NCBI RefSeq assembly: GCF_001591385.1
Contig: NZ_BCUU01000049.1
Span: 1-39,693, forward strand
DNA: 39,693 bases
DNA from: Variovorax soli NBRC 106424
Lineage (GTDB): Bacteria; Pseudomonadota; Gammaproteobacteria; Burkholderiales; Burkholderiaceae_C
Direction of reading: 5' to 3'
In this document: one piece after another, positions 36,024 through 39,693 of the stretch
How the letters are laid out: the number at the start of each line of letters is the position of its first letter
Position numbering within the stretch: position 1 is the stretch's first letter
Made by a program: the position numbers and the translations under genes
The notes under the pieces: generated by a model
What the model was told of the DNA's origin: nothing
The model's input: the letters and a program-made list of their open reading frames with translations, nothing else
Databases searched by the model: none

Positions 36024-37282
36024 AACTTGCGGTCGTCGGCGCCGGCTGGGCGGGCCTGGCCTGTGCGGTGCACGCCGTGCGAGCCGGCCATGACGTGACC
36101 GTCTTCGAAGCGGCGCGCACCGCCGGCGGCAGAGCCCGGCGCGTCGACGCCAGCGGCGGCCTCGCGCTGGACAACGGCCAGCACATCCTCATCGGCGCCT
36201 ACAGCGCCACGCTGGCGCTGATGCGCGAGCTGGGCGTGCAGCCCGAAGCCGCGATGCTGCGCACGCCCCTTCAGCTTCGCTTTGCCGATGGCGGCGGCCT
36301 GGCCCTGCCCCGCCTTCCGGCCCCGCTGGACCTGGTCGCGGGCATTCTCGGCGCGCAGGGCTGGATCTGGCGCGACAAGAGCAGCCTGCTGCGCACGGCG
36401 TTGGCCTGGCGCGCCGCGCGCTTCCAGTGCGAATCGCACACCACCGTGGCCGACCTGTGCGCGGGCCTCACGCCGCGCGTGACGAAGGAGCTGATCGAGC
36501 CCCTGTGCGTGTCCGCACTCAACACGCCGGTGGCGCAATCGAGCGGCCAGGTCTTCCTGCGCGTGCTGCATGACGCCCTGTTCGCCGAACGCGGCGGCGC
36601 CGACCTGCTGCTGCCGCGCGTCGACCTGGGCCGCCTGCTGCCCGATGCCGCCGCCGACTGGCTGGTACGGCAAGGCGCGCAGGTCCGCCTCGGACAGCGC
36701 GTGCAGGCGCTGGCGCACGACGCGGCAGGTTGGCAACTGGACGGCGAGCGCTTCGACCAGGTGATCCTGGCCTCCCCGCCCTGGGAGGCCGCCAGGCTGG
36801 TGCGCGAATCGGGCATCGGGGCAGCGAGCTGGGTCGCCGCGGCGGAAGGCCTGCGCTACGAGGCCATTGCCACCGTCTACGCCCAGGGCGCGCGGCGCGT
36901 GCTGCAGGCGCCCATGGTGGCGCTGCGCAACGGGCCGCAGGCGCCCGCCCAGTTCGTGTTCGACCGCAGCCTGCTCGGCGGACCCCAGGGCCTGCTCGCC
37001 TTCGTGGTCAGCGCCAGCACCTTGGGCCGGGAGCAGTTGCAGGACGAAGTACTGGCACAGGCCGCCAGCCAGTTGAAGGAAGACCAGCTGCAGGTGGTGC
37101 AGACCGTCGTGGAAAAACGCGCCACCTTTGCCTGCACGCCGGGCCTCGTGCGCCCGCCCATGCAGGTTGCGCCCGGGCTGCTGGCCTGCGGCGACTATGT
37201 GGAAGGCCCGTACCCCGCCACCCTCGAAGGCGCGATCCGCAGCGGCTGCGCGGCCGCATCCCAGTTCGGTGCCGTCGGCTGA
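36020..37282 (+). CDS. hpnE: Hydroxysqualene dehydroxylase HpnE (FAD-dependent)
   Basis: 420 residues. It is an FAD amine-oxidase-like enzyme that reduces hydroxysqualene to squalene. The N-terminal dinucleotide motif VVGAGWAGLACA is followed by FEAARTAGGRARR. NGQHILIGAY and PLCVSALNTP are typical of the family, and the C-terminal FAD contact is GLLACGDYVEGPYPATLEGAI. I start at GTG 36020, within the hpnD stop (GTGA), because the flavin motif begins four residues later and no ATG is nearby. The last 88 bases overlap the end of the convergent regulator gene at 37195-38628. Confidence 0.92.
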   Translation: MKLAVVGAGWAGLACAVHAVRAGHDVTVFEAARTAGGRARRVDASGGLALDNGQHILIGAYSATLALMRELGVQPEAAMLRTPLQLRFADGGGLALPRLPAPLDLVAGILGAQGWIWRDKSSLLRTALAWRAARFQCESHTTVADLCAGLTPRVTKELIEPLCVSALNTPVAQSSGQVFLRVLHDALFAERGGADLLLPRVDLGRLLPDAAADWLVRQGAQVRLGQRVQALAHDAAGWQLDGERFDQVILASPPWEAARLVRESGIGAASWVAAAEGLRYEAIATVYAQGARRVLQAPMVALRNGPQAPAQFVFDRSLLGGPQGLLAFVVSASTLGREQLQDEVLAQAASQLKEDQLQVVQTVVEKRATFACTPGLVRPPMQVAPGLLACGDYVEGPYPATLEGAIRSGCAAASQFGAVG

Positions 37283-38628
37283 GCGGCTCGCCGCTCATCC
37301 ATCGTGATGCGGTGCTTGTCCATGAGGCGGTAGAGCGTCATGCGCGAGACGCCCAGCTCGCGGGCGGCGTGCGTGATGTTGCGGCCCACCCGGTTCAGGG
37401 TCAGGCAGATCACGTCGCGCTCGGCCGTGGTGCGGGCCATGTTCAGCGCCACGCCCATGGCGGTGTCGGCCATCGACAGGCCCAGGTCCTGCGGCGCGAT
37501 CAGGCGCCGGTCGGTCATGACGACCGCACGCTGCACCCGGTTGTAGAGCTCGCGCACATTGCCCGGCCAGGAATGCGCCTGCATCGCCTCCATCGACTGG
37601 CGGCTGAAGCCTCGCGCACGCGTTCGGCTGGCCACGGCGCAGCGCTGGAAGAAATGCTCGGCCAGCACGCGAACGTCTTCCATGCGCTTGCGCAGCGGCA
37701 GCACGTCGATCGACAGCACGTTCAGGCGATAGAACAGATCCTCGCGGAAGCGCCCCACCGCCACCGCCTCGGCCAGGTCCACATGCGAAGCCGCGACCAC
37801 GCGCACGTCCACCTTCATGTTGCGCACCGCGCCCACGCGGTTGATGGTCTTTTCCTGCAAGAAGCGCAGCAGGTTGGTCTGCAGGTCCAGCGGCAGGTCG
37901 CCGATCTCGTCCAGGAAGATGGTGCCGCCGTTGGCCGCTTCGATGAGCCCGCGCCGCTCGGACGAGGCGCCGGTGAACGCGCCGCGCTCGTGCCCGAACA
38001 GTTCCGAATGGATGAGCGTGGGCGCAATGGCGCCGCAGTTCACCACCACGAACGGCCCGGCAGAGCGATGCGAGCACTGATGGATGGCACGCGCGGCCAG
38101 TTCCTTGCCGCTGCCGCTTTCACCGCCGATGAGCACCGGGGCGTCGGTGGCGGCTACCTTGCGGATTTCCGCGCGCAGCCGGGCGATGGCCGTGCTCTGC
38201 CCCACCATGCCCAGTTCGTCGTGTCCGCGCGCCTCGCCCAGGCGGCGCTGGCGCAGCAAGGCGCGCTGCCGGGCATGCATCAGCATGACCGACAGGGCAT
38301 GCCAGTCCACCGGCAGCACGTGGTGGTCGAAGAAGCAGTCCAGCACCAGGTCGCGGCACTCCGCCTGGTCCATGGCCTGGGGCTCGCACAGCGCCACCCA
38401 TTCGACGGCATCCGAGGCATGCACCAACTGCTCGACGGCCGAAGCCGGCATGCCCAGCTGGGAGCCCGCGATGAGCAGGGCGACATTGAAGTGGCCGTGC
38501 GCCAGCATGCGCCGGGCCGCCGCCACGCTGTGCGCGTGCGTCACCGCCCAGTCGTGCGCAACCAGTTGGGTGGCAACCCCGCCTGCATCCCCATCCAGCG
38601 TCAGGCAAAGCACTTCCGGCGGCGGCAT
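37195..38628 (-). CDS. Sigma-54-dependent Fis-family regulator, possibly VpsR-like
   Basis: 477 residues. Residues 1-135 form an N-terminal receiver-like domain without the usual phosphoacceptor pattern (MPPPEVLCLTLDGDAGG, ending HALSVMLMHARQR). The AAA+ domain has Walker A GESGSGKE from 169 (Lys175), the intact GAFTGA at 216-221 and Walker B GGTIFLDEIGD. The Fis-type helix-turn-helix NITHAARELGVSRMTLYRLM lies near 435-455, and a tail follows. The layout suggests the VpsR-like group, in which some members respond to c-di-GMP, but that is a guess. The frame stays open past the helix-turn-helix to a TAG at 37195, inside hpnE on the opposite strand. The next gene upstream, 29 bases away, encodes an outer-membrane-type protein. 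Confidence 0.85.
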   Translation of the reverse strand: MPPPEVLCLTLDGDAGGVATQLVAHDWAVTHAHSVAAARRMLAHGHFNVALLIAGSQLGMPASAVEQLVHASDAVEWVALCEPQAMDQAECRDLVLDCFFDHHVLPVDWHALSVMLMHARQRALLRQRRLGEARGHDELGMVGQSTAIARLRAEIRKVAATDAPVLIGGESGSGKELAARAIHQCSHRSAGPFVVVNCGAIAPTLIHSELFGHERGAFTGASSERRGLIEAANGGTIFLDEIGDLPLDLQTNLLRFLQEKTINRVGAVRNMKVDVRVVAASHVDLAEAVAVGRFREDLFYRLNVLSIDVLPLRKRMEDVRVLAEHFFQRCAVASRTRARGFSRQSMEAMQAHSWPGNVRELYNRVQRAVVMTDRRLIAPQDLGLSMADTAMGVALNMARTTAERDVICLTLNRVGRNITHAARELGVSRMTLYRLMDKHRITMDERRAAQPTAPNWDAAAQPLRIAPSRVAGYGPST

Positions 38629-38657
38629 GTTGCAAGACCTGGGAAGAGCAGGCGGTG

Positions 38658-39693
38658 TCAGAAGGTCACCGGCACCCGGACCGTCAGCTGCAGATCCGGC
38701 GTGTCGCGCGTCAGGCCTGCGCCGACGGACACGTTGATGTTGGTCTTGTCGGTCAACCGGAACGAGTAGCCGAGCAGCAGCGATGCCAGCTGCGTGCGCA
38801 CCGAGCCGCGCACCGTCTGGCCGTTCTGCTCGGTCGGCCCGACCGAATAGAGCTCCATGCCCAGGCTGAAGGATGAGCGCTCGTTGATCGACAGGCCCAT
38901 GCCGAAGTTGATGCCCCACACGTCGCCGGGCTTGATGGAACCCAGCTCTTCGCGCTGGTTGTTGAGCACCAGCCGGCTCACGTTGTCGCGCGAGAAGTTG
39001 TAGGTGTAGCTCAGGCCCCCAAAGAACACGGCCGGGTCGGTCGGGTAGAGCCAGGTGATGCTCGGCTGCAGCGAATAGAAGCCCGAACCCGTGGGCGCAT
39101 CCAGCGGCAGGCCGGTGCCGGTGGTGTTGCCCAGGCACCGCGTCACGCAGTCGGTAACCACCTCGAAGGGATCCTTGCCGGTTCTGGACTTGAAGCGCAA
39201 GCCGCCCACGAGGTAGGGCCAGTTCTCCTTGGCGCTGAAGATCTGGTAGCGCATGGCCATCTCCACGTCGCCCAGGCCGTTGCCCTTGGTGTCGAACACG
39301 TTGTCGACGGCCGCGCCGGTGAAGATCTCGCGGCTCACGGTGGTGTCGGAGCGGATCACGTACGGAACCTTGAGCTCCAGCTCCATCTTGTTGGTCACGC
39401 CCCAGCGCCCGGTAAGCGTCGGGATCATGGTGTTGCGCTTGACCTCGCGCACATCGATCAGGCCGATCAGGATGGCCGGAATGACCGTGTAGCCCACCAG
39501 CGCCACGCGGTCGTTCGATGAATAGTTGTACTGGAAGGACGGCTCCAGCACGTAGCGGCCCTTGGGCGTGAGGATGCTGGGCTCATCGAAGATCTGCGCC
39601 ATGGGCGGCGCCACCGATGGCTCCGCCGGCGCCACGCCGACCTGAACCGGCCGCGCTGCGTCAGCAGCCGCTTGCGCGCCTTCGGCCGCGACC
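38658..39693 (-). CDS. Outer-membrane beta-barrel-type protein (partial, 5' end outside window)
   Basis: The frame is open to the window edge, so at least 344 C-terminal residues are present and the start is missing. The visible N-terminal part (AAEGAQAAADAARPVQVG) is a low-complexity Ala-rich linker. Then PSILTPKGRYVLEPSFQYNYSSND starts a run of alternating amphipathic strands (MIPTLTGRWGVTNKMELELKVPYV, ITWLYPTDPAVFFGGLSYTYNF) and ends VRVPVTF, with a terminal aromatic as in outer-membrane barrels. This resembles a family often annotated as transporter or MetA-type phenol-degradation outer-membrane protein. Function is unknown. It lies directly upstream of the sigma-54 regulator on the same strand, suggesting an operon or shared regulation. 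Confidence 0.65.
   Translation of the reverse strand, partial: VAAEGAQAAADAARPVQVGVAPAEPSVAPPMAQIFDEPSILTPKGRYVLEPSFQYNYSSNDRVALVGYTVIPAILIGLIDVREVKRNTMIPTLTGRWGVTNKMELELKVPYVIRSDTTVSREIFTGAAVDNVFDTKGNGLGDVEMAMRYQIFSAKENWPYLVGGLRFKSRTGKDPFEVVTDCVTRCLGNTTGTGLPLDAPTGSGFYSLQPSITWLYPTDPAVFFGGLSYTYNFSRDNVSRLVLNNQREELGSIKPGDVWGINFGMGLSINERSSFSLGMELYSVGPTEQNGQTVRGSVRTQLASLLLGYSFRLTDKTNINVSVGAGLTRDTPDLQLTVRVPVTF

Overview
The window is GC-rich DNA, about 68-70% G+C by eye, with dense bacterial genes. It looks like a chromosomal segment of a beta-proteobacterium of the order Burkholderiales. The family is probably Comamonadaceae and the genus perhaps Variovorax. The reasons are gene content (acoXABC with acoR, a TIGR00645/YqhA protein next to acs, a small Trp-rich protein, tig-clpP-clpX-lon, hpnCDE) and a GC-rich intergenic repeat of a kind I associate with that family. 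The genus is an inference from memory, not from a search.

Layout. 1-6563 (+): acetoin catabolism, with the 3' end of acoX, then acoA, acoB, acoC, a lipoate-ligase-like gene, a thiamine-binding protein of the MTH1187/YkoF type, and the sigma-54 activator acoR. 6574-9035: an exported M20 metallopeptidase with a small Trp-rich membrane protein (-), a periplasmic c-type cytochrome (+) and a LapA-like membrane protein (-). 9115-13568: acs (-) with a duplicated 3' tail, a YqhA-like membrane protein (+), and fumC (-). 13642-17574 (+): a strong promoter, a ~310-nt structured leader, and proV-proW-proX for glycine betaine/proline uptake. 17681-20865 (+): class I fumarase, glutamate racemase, and an unknown exported protein. 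20902-22945 (-): a UMF1-type MFS transporter and an acidic unknown protein with a Gly-rich tail. 22969-23354 (-): tRNA-Gly(GCC), tRNA-Cys(GCA) and tRNA-Leu(TAA), with terminators after the first two. 23433-29610 (-): the proteostasis block tRNA-Leu(TAG), tig, clpP, clpX, lon. 29747-34097 (-): an RND efflux pump pair. 34213-37282 (+): hpnC-hpnD-hpnE squalene synthesis. 37195-39693 (-): a sigma-54 enhancer-binding regulator and a truncated outer-membrane-type protein.

How the genes work together. The aco operon cleaves acetoin to acetaldehyde and acetyl-CoA with a TPP- and lipoate-dependent complex. The two accessory genes plausibly supply or handle those cofactors. acs and the two fumarases feed the same C2/TCA metabolism. 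lon and clpP each have a sigma-32-like promoter candidate, which fits heat-shock control of the proteases next to trigger factor.

I found no insertion sequence, prophage, CRISPR array or defence system. Most of the window is ordinary housekeeping and catabolic DNA. The least explained items are the long proVWX leader, the acs tail duplication, the promoter/terminator overlap upstream of clpP, the convergent hpnE/regulator overlap, and three proteins of unknown function.
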